Positions 35,244-44,473 of a DNA stretch of 64,000 bases are shown here, in pieces. Origin of the DNA: Pseudomonas migulae NBRC 103157 (GTDB lineage Bacteria; Pseudomonadota; Gammaproteobacteria; Pseudomonadales; Pseudomonadaceae); assembly GCF_002091715.1 (NCBI RefSeq), contig NZ_BDAG01000013.1:62001-126000 (forward strand). The letters are read 5' to 3'. Position 1 is the stretch's first letter. Each line of letters begins with the position of its first letter. The position numbers were made by a program, and so were the translations under genes. Below the pieces are notes generated by a model. It searched no databases, was not told the origin of the DNA, and saw only the letters and a program-made list of their open reading frames with translations.

Positions 35244-35265
35244 TGATTTAAAGATATATAAATCA
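35244..35265. promoter_or_regulatory. Candidate operator in the AT-rich ssuE promoter region
   Basis: TGATTTA and TAAATCA form an inverted repeat with an eight-base spacer, about 75 bases before ssuE, within a strikingly AT-rich tract (35210-35270). It could be a site for the sulfur-starvation activator, or part of the promoter. The assignment is inferred. Confidence 0.45.
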
Positions 35266-35337
35266 TCTGTTAAGGTCTCTCCATCGAAGCGAGATCGCAC
35301 ACGGCGAATCGCCAATACCGCTCAAGGAATCGTCTGA

Positions 35338-35931
35338 ATGTTGGTCGTCTCACTTGGTGGCAGTCCCAGCCAACGCTCCCGTTCCGGGGTGCTGCTGGAG
35401 CGCTCCCAGCGCTGGTTGCAGGAGCAGGGTGTGGAAGTGGTGAGTTATCAGGTGCGGGACTTCCCGGCTGAAGACTTGCTGCACGCGCGATTCGATAGCC
35501 CGAAGGTGATCGACCTGCTGCAACAAATTGAAAACGCCGATGGCCTGCTGATCGCCACGCCGGTTTACAAGGCGTCGTTCTCCGGCGCACTGAAAACCGT
35601 GCTGGACCTGCTGCCCGAACGCGCCCTGGCGCACAAAGTGGTTTTGCCGATGGCCACCGGCGGCAGCATCGCTCACATGCTGGCGGTGGATTACGCGCTC
35701 AAGCCGGTGTTGTCGGCGTTGAAGGCCCAGGAAATGCTCCACGGAATTTTCGCTGTGGACAGCCAGATCGCTTACGGCGAAGGCAGCGCGCAAGCGCAAC
35801 TGGCGCCAGAACTTGAAGAACGACTGAACGAATCCCTGGAGCTGTTTTTCAGCGCCATGGCCCGACGGCCGAAGCCGCTCGATCCGAACCTGTTGAACGA
35901 ACGTCTGTTGAGTGCTCGCTGGAGCATTTAA
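35338..35931 (+). CDS. ssuE: NAD(P)H-dependent FMN reductase of sulfonate use
   Basis: A 197-residue flavodoxin-fold reductase. The FMN phosphate loop is [13 protein letters not shown] near the N-terminus, and [20 protein letters not shown] is the flavin-binding helix region typical of SsuE/MsuE. It supplies FMNH2 to the SsuD monooxygenase. It heads the ssuEADCBF operon, 90 bases before ssuA. The length is typical (about 190). The start codon follows GGAATCGTCTG, a modest ribosome binding site. Confidence 0.92.
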   Translation: MLVVSLGGSPSQRSRSGVLLERSQRWLQEQGVEVVSYQVRDFPAEDLLHARFDSPKVIDLLQQIENADGLLIATPVYKASFSGALKTVLDLLPERALAHKVVLPMATGGSIAHMLAVDYALKPVLSALKAQEMLHGIFAVDSQIAYGEGSAQAQLAPELEERLNESLELFFSAMARRPKPLDPNLLNERLLSARWSI

Positions 35932-36021
35932 GCCACACCTGAATTCTGAAGTACTCACCTTACTCAGCCGTCAACGGCCAAGCAGGTGCAGCCAAAACCC
36001 AACTGCAAAAAGGAGAGCGCT

Positions 36022-36987
36022 ATGCGCACTGTCATTTTGCGTCGTGGTCTGGTCGCTCTGTTTGCTGCGGCTGTGTCCTTCGGCGCCATTACTCAAGCTC
36101 AAGCCGAGACCCTTCGAATCGGTTATCAGAAGTACGGCACGCTGGTGCTGCTCAAAGCCAAAGGCACCCTGGAAAAACGCCTCGCCGACCAAGGCGTGGA
36201 CGTGCAATGGACTGAATTCCCCGGCGGCCCGCAGCTGCTCGAAGGTTTGAACGTCGGCTCCATCGATTTCGGTGTCACCGGTGAAACGCCTCCGGTATTT
36301 GCCCAAGCGGCGGGCGCCGATCTGCTCTACGTCGCCTACGAACCGCCAGCGCCGCACAGCGAAGCGATCCTGGTGCCGAAGGACTCGCCGATCAAATCGG
36401 TGAAGGACCTCAAGGGCAAGAAAGTCGTGCTCAACAAAGGCTCCAACGTTCACTACCTGCTGGTCCGCGCGCTCGAAGACGCCGGCCTCAAATACACCGA
36501 CATCCAGACCGTTTTCCTGCCGCCGGCCGATGCCCGCGCCGCGTTCGAACGTGGCAGTGTCGATGCCTGGGTGATCTGGGATCCGTACCAGGCAGCCGCC
36601 GAACAGCAGTTGCAAGCGCACACCCTGCGCGATGGCCAGGGCATCGTCGACAACCACCAGTTCTACCTGGCGACCAAACCTTACGCACAGAAAAATCCTG
36701 AGGTGATCAAGACCCTCGTGGAAGAAGTGCGTGCCGTCGGCGAGTGGTCCAAGGCCAACCCGGAAGACGTGACCAAACAGGTTTCGCCACTGCTCGGCCT
36801 GCCGGCGGACATCACCCTGACCTCGGTGAAACGCCAGGGCTACGGCGCACTGTTCCTGACCCCTGAAGTGGTCGCCGCCCAGCAGAAAATTGCCGACAGC
36901 TTCTTCCAGCTCAAGCTGATTCCGAAACAGCTGAGCATCAAAGACGTGATCTGGACGCCACCGGCAGCCGTTGCCAAAGCGCAGTAA
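36022..36987 (+). CDS. ssuA: Aliphatic sulfonate ABC transporter binding protein
   Basis: A 321-residue periplasmic protein with signal peptide [20 protein letters not shown] ending AQA before [11 protein letters not shown]. SsuA landmarks are [39 protein letters not shown] and [20 protein letters not shown]. It captures alkanesulfonates for SsuBC. ATG 36022 follows AAGGAGAGCGC. It lies 25 bases before ssuD in the operon. Confidence 0.94.
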   Translation: MRTVILRRGLVALFAAAVSFGAITQAQAETLRIGYQKYGTLVLLKAKGTLEKRLADQGVDVQWTEFPGGPQLLEGLNVGSIDFGVTGETPPVFAQAAGADLLYVAYEPPAPHSEAILVPKDSPIKSVKDLKGKKVVLNKGSNVHYLLVRALEDAGLKYTDIQTVFLPPADARAAFERGSVDAWVIWDPYQAAAEQQLQAHTLRDGQGIVDNHQFYLATKPYAQKNPEVIKTLVEEVRAVGEWSKANPEDVTKQVSPLLGLPADITLTSVKRQGYGALFLTPEVVAAQQKIADSFFQLKLIPKQLSIKDVIWTPPAAVAKAQ

Positions 36988-37012
36988 TTCGATTCCCCAA
37001 GGAGACCACTCC

Positions 37013-38161
37013 ATGAGCCTCAATATCTTCTGGTTCCTGCCTACCCACGGCGACGGCCATTACCTTGGCACCGCCGAAGGCGCTCGCGCCGTCGACCACG
37101 GTTACCTGCAACAAGTCGCGCAAGCGGCGGATCGCCTGGGCTTCGGCGGGGTGCTGATTCCCACCGGCCGTTCGTGCGAAGACTCGTGGCTGGTGGCCGC
37201 GTCGCTGATCCCGGTGACCCAGCGTCTGAAATTCCTCGTCGCCCTGCGCCCCGGGATCATTTCCCCGACGGTGGCAGCGCGTCAGGCCGCCACGCTGGAT
37301 CGTCTGTCCGGCGGTCGTGCGTTGTTCAACCTGGTGACGGGCGGTGACCCTGAAGAATTGGCCGGCGACGGTTTGTTCCTGACGCACGAAGAACGCTATC
37401 AAGCCTCGGTGGAGTTCACCCGCATCTGGCGGCGTGTGCTGGAAGGCGAAACCGTTGATTACGACGGTCAGCACATCAGCGTGAAGGGCGCCAAATTGCT
37501 CTATCCGCCGATCCAGCAACCGCGTCCGCCGCTGTACTTCGGCGGCTCTTCGGACGCGGCGCAAGACCTTGCGGCAGAGCAAGTGGAAATGGTCCTGACC
37601 TGGGGCGAGCCACCAGCTGCTGTCGCTGAAAAAATCGAACAGGTTCGAGCCAAGGCCGCGAAGCTCGGCCGCACGGTGCGCTTCGGGATTCGTCTGCATG
37701 TGATCGTTCGTGAAACCAATGCTGAGGCCTGGGCCGCGGCAGACCGTCTGATCTCGCACCTGGACGACGACACCATCGCTCGCGCCCAGGCTTCTCTGGC
37801 GCGTTTCGATTCTGTCGGCCAGCAACGCATGGCGGCATTGCATGGCGGCAGCCGCGACAACCTCGAAGTCAGCCCAAACCTGTGGGCCGGCGTCGGTCTG
37901 GTGCGTGGCGGTGCCGGCACTGCACTGGTTGGCGATGGTCCGACCGTGGCCGCCCGTGTGAAGGAATACGCGGACCTGGGCATCGACACCTTCATCTTCT
38001 CTGGTTATCCGCATCTCGAAGAGTCCTACCGAGTCGCGGAATTGCTGTTCCCGCACCTCGACATCGAACGGCCGGAACTGCCCAAAGGTGCGAATTACGT
38101 CAGTCCGTTCGGCGAGATGGTCGCCAACGACATTCTTCCCAAAGCCGCGTCCCAGAGCTGA
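37013..38161 (+). CDS. ssuD: FMNH2-dependent alkanesulfonate monooxygenase
   Basis: A 382-residue bacterial-luciferase-type enzyme that cleaves alkanesulfonates to aldehyde and sulfite with O2 and FMNH2 from SsuE. Landmarks are [52 protein letters not shown] and [16 protein letters not shown]. The length equals that of well-studied SsuD enzymes. It starts at ATG 37013 behind AAGGAGACC. Cytosolic. Confidence 0.96.
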   Translation: MSLNIFWFLPTHGDGHYLGTAEGARAVDHGYLQQVAQAADRLGFGGVLIPTGRSCEDSWLVAASLIPVTQRLKFLVALRPGIISPTVAARQAATLDRLSGGRALFNLVTGGDPEELAGDGLFLTHEERYQASVEFTRIWRRVLEGETVDYDGQHISVKGAKLLYPPIQQPRPPLYFGGSSDAAQDLAAEQVEMVLTWGEPPAAVAEKIEQVRAKAAKLGRTVRFGIRLHVIVRETNAEAWAAADRLISHLDDDTIARAQASLARFDSVGQQRMAALHGGSRDNLEVSPNLWAGVGLVRGGAGTALVGDGPTVAARVKEYADLGIDTFIFSGYPHLEESYRVAELLFPHLDIERPELPKGANYVSPFGEMVANDILPKAASQS

Positions 38162-38169
38162 GGCGCACC

Positions 38170-38952
38170 ATGAACAGAATCATCCATAACCTTGCGCCCT
38201 GGGCGTTGCCGATTTTGCTGGTGGCGGTGTGGCAGTTGTCGGTGTCGGCGGGCTGGTTGTCGACGCGGATTCTGCCGGCGCCGATCGCGGTGATCGAAGC
38301 CGGCGTGAGCCTGGTGCGCAGCGGTGAAATCTGGACTCACCTGGCGATCAGCGGCTGGCGCGCAGCGCTCGGCTTCATCATCGGTGGTGGTATCGGCCTG
38401 GCTTTGGGCTTCATCACCGGCCTGTCGAAATGGGGTGAACGCCTGCTCGACAGTTCGGTGCAGATGATCCGTAACGTGCCGCACCTGGCGCTGATTCCGC
38501 TGGTGATCCTGTGGTTCGGCATCGACGAGTCGGCGAAGATTTTTCTGGTGGCGTTGGGCACCTTGTTCCCGATCTACCTCAACACTTACCACGGCATTCG
38601 CAACGTCGACCCGGCGCTGGTGGAGATGGCGCGCAGTTATGGCCTGTCCGGTTTCAGCCTGTTCCGTCAGGTGATCCTGCCGGGGGCGTTGCCTTCGATT
38701 CTGGTCGGCGTGCGCTTCGCACTGGGCTTTATGTGGTTGACGCTGATCGTGGCGGAAACCATTTCCGCCAGCTCCGGCATCGGCTACCTGGCGATGAATG
38801 CCCGGGAGTTTTTGCAGACCGACGTGGTGGTGCTGGCGATCCTGATGTACGCGGTGCTCGGCAAACTCGCCGACCTCGCGGCCCGTGGACTTGAACGTGT
38901 GTGGCTGCGCTGGCATCCGGCGTATCAGGTTGCCAAGGGAGGTGTCGCATGA
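38170..38952 (+). CDS. ssuC: Sulfonate ABC transporter permease
   Basis: A 260-residue inner-membrane protein with six predicted helices. The EAA loop reads [20 protein letters not shown] near residue 160. The start ATG 38170 lies eight bases after the ssuD stop, and the end overlaps ssuB by four bases (ATGA). It pairs with SsuA and SsuB. Confidence 0.94.
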   Translation: MNRIIHNLAPWALPILLVAVWQLSVSAGWLSTRILPAPIAVIEAGVSLVRSGEIWTHLAISGWRAALGFIIGGGIGLALGFITGLSKWGERLLDSSVQMIRNVPHLALIPLVILWFGIDESAKIFLVALGTLFPIYLNTYHGIRNVDPALVEMARSYGLSGFSLFRQVILPGALPSILVGVRFALGFMWLTLIVAETISASSGIGYLAMNAREFLQTDVVVLAILMYAVLGKLADLAARGLERVWLRWHPAYQVAKGGVA

Positions 38953-39755
38953 CGGCTCAACAACCTCCACGCCTGCTGCGCGGGATTCCGCTGGTGGTGC
39001 GCAAGCTGCAAAAAACCTTCGGGGCGCGGCGGGTGCTGCGTGAGATCGATCTGCACATTCCGGCCGGCCAATTCGTCGCCGTGGTGGGGCGCAGCGGTTG
39101 CGGTAAAAGTACCTTGCTGCGCTTGCTCGCCGGTCTCGACAAACCCACGGGGGGTGAATTGCTCGCCGGTTCCGCACCGCTGAGCGATGCACGGGAAGAC
39201 ACCCGGCTGATGTTCCAGGAAGCGCGTTTGCTGCCATGGAAAAAGGTCATCGACAACGTCGGCCTCGGGCTCAAGGGCAACTGGCGTCCGCAAGCCTTGG
39301 AAGCGCTGGAGTCAGTCGGCCTGGCAGACCGCGCCAATGAATGGCCCGCGGCACTGTCCGGTGGCCAGAAGCAACGGGTGGCGCTGGCCCGCGCGCTGAT
39401 CCATCAACCGCGCTTGCTGTTGCTCGACGAACCGCTGGGCGCACTGGATGCCCTGACCCGAATTGAAATGCAGCAGCTGATCGAGCGGCTCTGGCAGCAG
39501 CACGGTTTTACCGTGTTGCTGGTGACCCACGATGTCAGCGAAGCGGTGGCGATTGCCGATCGGGTGATCCTGATCGAAGAGGGCGAAGTCGGCCTCGACC
39601 TGCACGTGGAACTGCCGCGTCCTCGGGTTCGGGGTTCGCATCGGCTGGCGGCGCTGGAAACCGAAGTCCTCAATCGCGTCCTCGCGCTGCCCGGCGAACC
39701 GCCGGCACCGGAACCTGTTTCACCATTGCCTACGCAATTGCGTTGGGCTCAATAA
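38949..39755 (+). CDS. ssuB: Sulfonate ABC transporter ATPase
   Basis: A 268-residue ATPase. Walker [13 protein letters not shown] (about residue 55), Q-loop [14 protein letters not shown], signature [15 protein letters not shown] and Walker [16 protein letters not shown] are all intact. The H-loop histidine is in [12 protein letters not shown]. It powers SsuC. It is translationally coupled to ssuC through the ATGA overlap. Confidence 0.95.
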   Translation: MTAQQPPRLLRGIPLVVRKLQKTFGARRVLREIDLHIPAGQFVAVVGRSGCGKSTLLRLLAGLDKPTGGELLAGSAPLSDAREDTRLMFQEARLLPWKKVIDNVGLGLKGNWRPQALEALESVGLADRANEWPAALSGGQKQRVALARALIHQPRLLLLDEPLGALDALTRIEMQQLIERLWQQHGFTVLLVTHDVSEAVAIADRVILIEEGEVGLDLHVELPRPRVRGSHRLAALETEVLNRVLALPGEPPAPEPVSPLPTQLRWAQ

Positions 39756-39788
39756 CTCAAGCCTCATCCAACGACAGGAATCAACATC

Positions 39789-40004
39789 ATGACTATCAAG
39801 GCCATCAACGTTCGTAACCAGTTCAAAGGCTCGATCAAGGAAATCGTATTGGGCGACGTGCTGTCGGAGATCGACGTTCAGACCGCTTCCGGCATCGTCA
39901 CTTCGGTGATCACCACCCGTTCGGTTAAGGAGCTGGAACTGGTGGTCGGCAGCGAAGTGATTGCGTTTGTGAAATCCACCGAGGTGTCGATCGCCAAGTT
40001 GTGA
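39789..40004 (+). CDS. ssuF: Molbindin-like TOBE protein SsuF
   Basis: A 71-residue single TOBE/Mop domain (TIKAINVRNQFKGSIKEIVL, GIVTSVITTRSVKELEL, VIAFVKSTEVSIAKL). In P. putida the homologous ssuF is needed for sulfonate and sulfate-ester use, and molbindins bind oxyanions such as molybdate. It is the last gene of the ssu operon, with its own AGGAATCAACATC ribosome binding site, and is followed by a terminator. Confidence 0.9.
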   Translation: MTIKAINVRNQFKGSIKEIVLGDVLSEIDVQTASGIVTSVITTRSVKELELVVGSEVIAFVKSTEVSIAKL

Positions 40005-40021
40005 TCGCGTGCAGTGCACAC

Positions 40022-40056
40022 AACCCTGAAGGGCGTGAGCCCTTCGGGGTTTTTTA
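40022..40056 (+). terminator. Intrinsic terminator of the ssu operon
   Basis: Stem CCCTGAAGGGC / GCCCTTCGGGG (one G-T pair) around GTGA, then six T residues. Confidence 0.9.
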
Positions 40057-40088
40057 TGCGTGTGAATCAGCCGGGTCGGCGGCGTGGC

Positions 40089-40183
40089 CATCGCGAGCAA
40101 GCCCGCTCCCACAGTTGATCTGCGCCGTACACAAATGCTGTGTTCACTGAGAATCAAATGTGGGAGCGGGCTTGCTCGCGAAG
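40089..40183. repeat. REP inverted pair between ssuF and the TetR gene
   Basis: Arms CATCGCGAGCAAGCCCGCTC and GAGCGGGCTTGCTCGCGAAG lie in the gap between convergent genes. Confidence 0.9.
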
Positions 40184-40206
40184 GGACCAGCGAAGCCAGC
40201 AAGGAA

Positions 40207-40845
40207 TCAGCCTGGCAAAACACGCTTGGGCAGATAGGGCGGCAAATACAGTCCCAGGTAGGCATCAAACACCCGCATTCCTTCCTCGGCCATGCGTGGC
40301 GTGATCTGTCCGTGTTGTTGCACCGAGCGCGCATACACCCGATCACCCAACTCCATCGCCAGCGCAAACACATCAACGTCCGTCGGCAGCTTCGGCAATT
40401 CGAAGTGATGATCGAACAGTTTGTGCATCAGGTCGCCGAGTTCGATGTCGTGCTGACGGTCAGCCTGGGTGACTTCGGTCAGGCCGTGCTGGGCAAGAAT
40501 GAGCTGTCGGGCGGCGGCGTCTTCGTCGTAGATCTCGAGCATGCGTTGTTCCACCAGCCGCGACAGGTCGCGCCAGCCGTCGAGGGCGTCGTGGTCGATG
40601 GGCGCTTGCAGGCACGCGCGGAACGCGGCGTGGACGTCGGCCGTCAGGGCTTCGAGCAGTGCCGGGACGCTGGCAAAGAAGTGGTAGACGGAGGAGGGCG
40701 GGATCTCCGCGCGTTCGGCGACGCTGTAGATCGACAGACTGGCCACACCTTCGGCTGCCAGCAACGTGCGGGCGGCATCGAGTATCGAATCGATCCGGGC
40801 CTGGCTGCGGGCGCGGGGTTTGCGAACGGTGGCGGTGCGCGTCAT
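40207..40845 (-). CDS. TetR family transcriptional regulator
   Basis: A 212-residue repressor-type protein. The N-terminal HTH (about 15-62) reads RIDSILDAARTLLAAEGVAS and VAERAEIPPSSVYHFFASVP. The C-terminal ligand domain is helical and variable. I chose ATG 40845 because CAGGAG lies nine bases before it; a longer frame exists to 40911 but has a poor leader. The neighbours are the ssu operon (convergent) and spuI upstream on the same strand across a terminator. Its target is not evident. Confidence 0.87.
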   Translation of the reverse strand: MTRTATVRKPRARSQARIDSILDAARTLLAAEGVASLSIYSVAERAEIPPSSVYHFFASVPALLEALTADVHAAFRACLQAPIDHDALDGWRDLSRLVEQRMLEIYDEDAAARQLILAQHGLTEVTQADRQHDIELGDLMHKLFDHHFELPKLPTDVDVFALAMELGDRVYARSVQQHGQITPRMAEEGMRVFDAYLGLYLPPYLPKRVLPG

Positions 40846-40929
40846 TGGAGTCTCCTGCGGGGCAGCGGGCATTGTACGCAGAGCGGGCAGATGTTCCATA
40901 TCCCTCGCCACAGGGTTTGTGTTCAGCCA

Positions 40930-40972
40930 TAAAAAAACGCCGCAGGCTTTTAACAGCCGGCGGCGTTGTTTT
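40930..40972 (-). terminator. Intrinsic terminator after spuI
   Basis: AACGCCGC / GCGGCGTT stem with an A run at 40931-40937, read as a T run on the minus strand just past the spuI stop. Confidence 0.85.
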
Positions 40973-40983
40973 GCTGCAACCGC

Positions 40984-42360
40984 TTACACGGTATGCAGAT
41001 ACCAGTTGTACTCAAGGTCGGAGATGGAGTGTTCGAACTCCTCCAGCTCGCTTTCCTTGCAGGCCACGAAGATATCGATGTATTTCGGATCGATGTACTT
41101 GGCCATGACTTCGCTGTCGTCCAGCTCGCGCAATGCATCGCGCAGGTTGTTCGGCAGGCTTTGCTCGTTCTGCTCGTAGGAGTTGCCTTCCACGGGTGCG
41201 CCCGGCTCGATCTTGTTGGTCAGACCGTGGTGCACGCCTGCCAGGACCGAAGCCATCAGCAGATACGGGTTGGCATCGGCGCCCGCAACGCGGTGTTCGA
41301 TACGCACGGCATCGGAAGAACCGGTCGGCACGCGGATCGCTACGGTGCGGTTGTCCAGGCCCCAGCACGGCGAGTTCGGCACGTAGAACTGTGCGCCGAA
41401 ACGACGGTAGGAGTTGACGTTCGGGCAGAGGAAAGCCATCTGCGCCGGCAGGGTCTCGAGCACACCGCCGATCGCGTGACGCAGTGCGGCGTTCTGCTCG
41501 GGATCCTCGCTGGCAAAAATGTTTTTGCCATCTTTATCAAGAATCGAAATGTGTACGTGCAGACCGTTGCCCGCCTGGCCCGGGTAAGGCTTGGCCATGA
41601 AGGTGGTGTCCATCTCATGGTCGTAGGCGATGTTCTTGATCAGACGCTTGAGCAGGACCGCGTAGTCGCAGGCCTTGATCGGGTCGGCCACGTGGTGCAG
41701 GTTCACTTCGAACTGCGCCGGGGCACTTTCCTTGACGATCGCGTCGGCAGGGATGCCTTGCTCTTTCGCACCTTCCAGAATGTCCTGGAGGCAGTCGACA
41801 TATTCGTCGAGGTCGTCGATCAGGTAGACCTGGGTCGAATGCGGGCGTTTGCCGGAAATCGGCGAACGTGGAGGTTGCGGACGACCGTTCACGTTTTCCT
41901 GGTCGATCAGGTAGAACTCAAGTTCAAAGGCGGCGCAGATGGTCAGGCCCATCTCGTCGAACTTGGTCACGACCTGGCGCAGGACTTCGCGAGGATCGGC
42001 GAAGAAAGGGTCACCTTCGAGTTCGTGCATGGTCATCAACAGTTGCGCGGTAGGGCGCTTCTGCCAGGGCTCATTGCACAGGGTGTCAGGGATTGGATAG
42101 CAGATTCGGTCAGCATCGCCGATGTCCAGGCCCAGGCCGGTGCTTTCCACCGTCGAGCCATTGATATCCAGAGCAAATAGGGAGGCCGGCAGGTTGATGC
42201 CTTTCTCGTAAACCTTGTGGAGACTGGTGCGTTCAATGCGCTTGCCGCGCACCACACCATTCATATCCGCAATCAGAAGGTCAACGTACAGAACCTCAGG
42301 ATGTTCCTTAAGGAACGCGTTCGCTTCGTTAAGCTGAACGGCACGCGGGGGTACCGACAT
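40984..42360 (-). CDS. spuI: Glutamine synthetase-like gamma-glutamylpolyamine synthetase SpuI
   Basis: A 458-residue enzyme of the GlnA fold. The N-terminal beta-grasp reads VLYVDLLIADMNGVVRGKRI. Active-site segments are AAFELEFYLIDQE, NGLHVHISILDKDGKNIF and RIEHRVAGADANPYLLMASV. Members ligate glutamate to polyamines or related amines with ATP, the first step of the glutamylated degradation pathway. In P. aeruginosa spuI lies divergent from spuABCDEFGH, the same layout as here. It is paralogous to spuB at 43057. No adenylylation-site loop of true GlnA is apparent. Confidence 0.88.
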   Translation of the reverse strand: MSVPPRAVQLNEANAFLKEHPEVLYVDLLIADMNGVVRGKRIERTSLHKVYEKGINLPASLFALDINGSTVESTGLGLDIGDADRICYPIPDTLCNEPWQKRPTAQLLMTMHELEGDPFFADPREVLRQVVTKFDEMGLTICAAFELEFYLIDQENVNGRPQPPRSPISGKRPHSTQVYLIDDLDEYVDCLQDILEGAKEQGIPADAIVKESAPAQFEVNLHHVADPIKACDYAVLLKRLIKNIAYDHEMDTTFMAKPYPGQAGNGLHVHISILDKDGKNIFASEDPEQNAALRHAIGGVLETLPAQMAFLCPNVNSYRRFGAQFYVPNSPCWGLDNRTVAIRVPTGSSDAVRIEHRVAGADANPYLLMASVLAGVHHGLTNKIEPGAPVEGNSYEQNEQSLPNNLRDALRELDDSEVMAKYIDPKYIDIFVACKESELEEFEHSISDLEYNWYLHTV

Positions 42361-42638
42361 GATGCAACACCTTTGTTGTTAAAAATATCAATCATTGATC
42401 TCTTCGGGTTTCAGTCAACCCGAACGGCATGCCGAAGTCAAGCGAGGCCTTTTTTGCCCTAAAAAAGCGCCCGTGAGGCTTTTTTGAGGCACTTTGGGGC
42501 GTTTTTATGCCTTTGAGTGCTTTGCCGTCCGCGGGCTTGAGCGGGCCGTGTTGTATTTTTTACGGGGGTGTTGTGTAAAAAAATGAACAAGGCTAAGCTC
42601 GATTCAAACCCATAACAGCAATAATACCGGGGTGCTTC

Positions 42639-43019
42639 ATGTCTCGCCTGCCGTTAATCGGCGTCGCCATCTGCTCCAGGCAGATCGGTCTGCATGCTTA
42701 TCACATCAGTGGCGATCGTTACGTCCACGCCAAGGCCCGTGTTGCCAAAGGTGTGCCGTCGACTCTTCTTTCCCCGGCGAACCGGCTGGCTCCGTCCGAT
42801 ATTCTGGACGGTTCGCGCGACATTCTCTTTACGGGTTGTCCTTTCAATATAGAACCGTTTTACCTTGGCGGCCCGACCAACGTGTCGGCGGCTGCTCATG
42901 ATTCTGCACGCAATGTTCTTCTCTCGCTGACTCCCGCCATTACCCGAGTGGGTGTTTGTGCGCGGCAATTGCAGTGGCAATCTGTACCAAGCGACGCCCG
43001 TGCGTCAAACAACGCCTGA
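42639..43019 (+). pseudogene. spuA: Truncated, decayed spuA (gamma-glutamyl-GABA hydrolase, class I glutamine amidotransferase)
   Basis: This 126-residue frame occupies the place of spuA (about 250 residues in P. aeruginosa) between divergent spuI and spuB. The first 75 residues still resemble SpuA/PuuD (LPLIGVAICSRQIGLHAYHI, SDILDGSRDILFTG, FNIEPFYLGGPTN). After residue 90 the sequence breaks down. The expected nucleophile elbow G-I-C-R-G reads VGVCARQL (Cys107), and the frame then stops. The second half with the catalytic His-Glu pair is absent. A functional small derivative cannot be excluded, but hydrolase activity is not plausible. The start is ATG 42639. Confidence 0.7.
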
Positions 43020-43056
43020 CTTATAAGAGTCAGGAAACTCAGCCTAAGAGGCATTT

Positions 43057-44415
43057 ATGAGTAACAACCTCGACCAGCTCACCGATTGGTTGAAAGACCA
43101 CAAGATCACAGAAGTCGAATGCATGATCGCCGACTTGACCGGGATCACCCGGGGCAAGATTTCGCCGACCAACAAGTTCATTGCTGAAAAAGGCATGCGC
43201 CTGCCCGAGAGCGTTCTGTTGCAGACCGTGACCGGCGACTATGTCGAAGACGACATCTATTACGAACTGCTCGACCCGGCCGACATCGACATGATCTGTC
43301 GCCCCGACTCGAATGCAGTGTTCCTGGTGCCATGGGCCATCGAACCGACCGCCCAGGTGATCCACGATACTTATGACAAGCAAGGCAACCCGATCGAACT
43401 GTCGCCGCGCAATGTGCTTAAAAAGGTTCTGAAGCTCTATTCCGACAAGGGCTGGCAGCCGATTGTGGCGCCGGAAATGGAGTTTTACCTGACCAAGCGC
43501 AGTGACGACCCTGACTACCCGCTGCAACCGCCAATCGGTCGTTCGGGGCGTCCGGAAATCGGTCGTCAGTCGTTCTCGATTGAAGCGGCGAACGAATTCG
43601 ATCCGCTGTTCGAAGACGTCTACGACTGGTGCGAATTGCAGGAACTGGACCTCGACACGCTGATCCACGAGGACGGCACGGCGCAGATGGAGATCAACTT
43701 CCGTCACGGCGATGCCTTGTCCCTGGCCGACCAGATCCTGGTGTTCAAGCGCACCATGCGCGAAGCCGCGCTCAAGCACGACGTTGCCGCCACGTTCATG
43801 GCCAAGCCCATGACCGGCGAGCCGGGCAGCGCGATGCACTTGCACCAGAGCATCATCGACATCGAAACCGGCAAGAATGTCTTCTCCAATGAAGACGGGA
43901 CCATGAGCCAGCTGTTCCTGCATCACATTGGTGGCTTGCAGAAACTGATCCCCGAGCTGTTGCCGCTCTTCGCGCCCAACGTGAACTCGTTCCGCCGCTT
44001 CCTGCCGGATACGTCGGCGCCGGTGAACGTGGAATGGGGCGAAGAGAACCGCACCGTGGGCCTGCGGGTTCCGGATGCCGGGCCACAAAACCGTCGGGTG
44101 GAAAACCGCCTGCCGGGCGCCGACGCCAACCCGTACCTGGCGATTGCCGCGAGCCTGCTCTGCGGTTACATCGGCATGGTCGAAGGCCTGAACCCGAGTG
44201 CGCCGGTGGTAGGGCGTGGCTATGAACGCCGCAACCTGCGCCTGCCACTGACCATCGAAGACGCGCTGGAACGCATGGAAAACAGCGCGACTATCGAGAA
44301 ATACCTGGGCAAGAAATTCATCACTGGCTACGTCGCGGTCAAGCGGGCCGAGCATGAAAACTTCAAGCGCGTGATCAGTTCGTGGGAGCGGGAATTCCTG
44401 CTCTTCGCCGTCTGA
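43057..44415 (+). CDS. spuB: Gamma-glutamylpolyamine synthetase SpuB (glutamine synthetase family)
   Basis: A 452-residue GlnA-fold ligase. The beta-grasp reads VECMIADLTGITRGKISPTN, and active-site segments are VAPEMEFYLTKRSDD, GSAMHLHQSIIDIETGKNVF and RVENRLPGADANPYLAIAAS. It glutamylates putrescine or related amines at the cost of ATP. It shares the fold but not close sequence identity with SpuI. It starts the spuBCDEFGH run, and spuC follows 58 bases later. The degraded spuA lies 37 bases upstream. Confidence 0.9.
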   Translation: MSNNLDQLTDWLKDHKITEVECMIADLTGITRGKISPTNKFIAEKGMRLPESVLLQTVTGDYVEDDIYYELLDPADIDMICRPDSNAVFLVPWAIEPTAQVIHDTYDKQGNPIELSPRNVLKKVLKLYSDKGWQPIVAPEMEFYLTKRSDDPDYPLQPPIGRSGRPEIGRQSFSIEAANEFDPLFEDVYDWCELQELDLDTLIHEDGTAQMEINFRHGDALSLADQILVFKRTMREAALKHDVAATFMAKPMTGEPGSAMHLHQSIIDIETGKNVFSNEDGTMSQLFLHHIGGLQKLIPELLPLFAPNVNSFRRFLPDTSAPVNVEWGEENRTVGLRVPDAGPQNRRVENRLPGADANPYLAIAASLLCGYIGMVEGLNPSAPVVGRGYERRNLRLPLTIEDALERMENSATIEKYLGKKFITGYVAVKRAEHENFKRVISSWEREFLLFAV

Positions 44416-44473
44416 TGCGCCGGGCGCCGCCGTTATCGGGCGGCGCTTTCACCTGATTTTTTAGGAGATTCGT

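Noticed and set aside
40984-44415. Classical glutamine synthetase (glnA) for the two GlnA-fold genes
   Set aside because: Both lie with polyamine genes, and their lengths and sequences fit the gamma-glutamylpolyamine synthetase group rather than GlnA.
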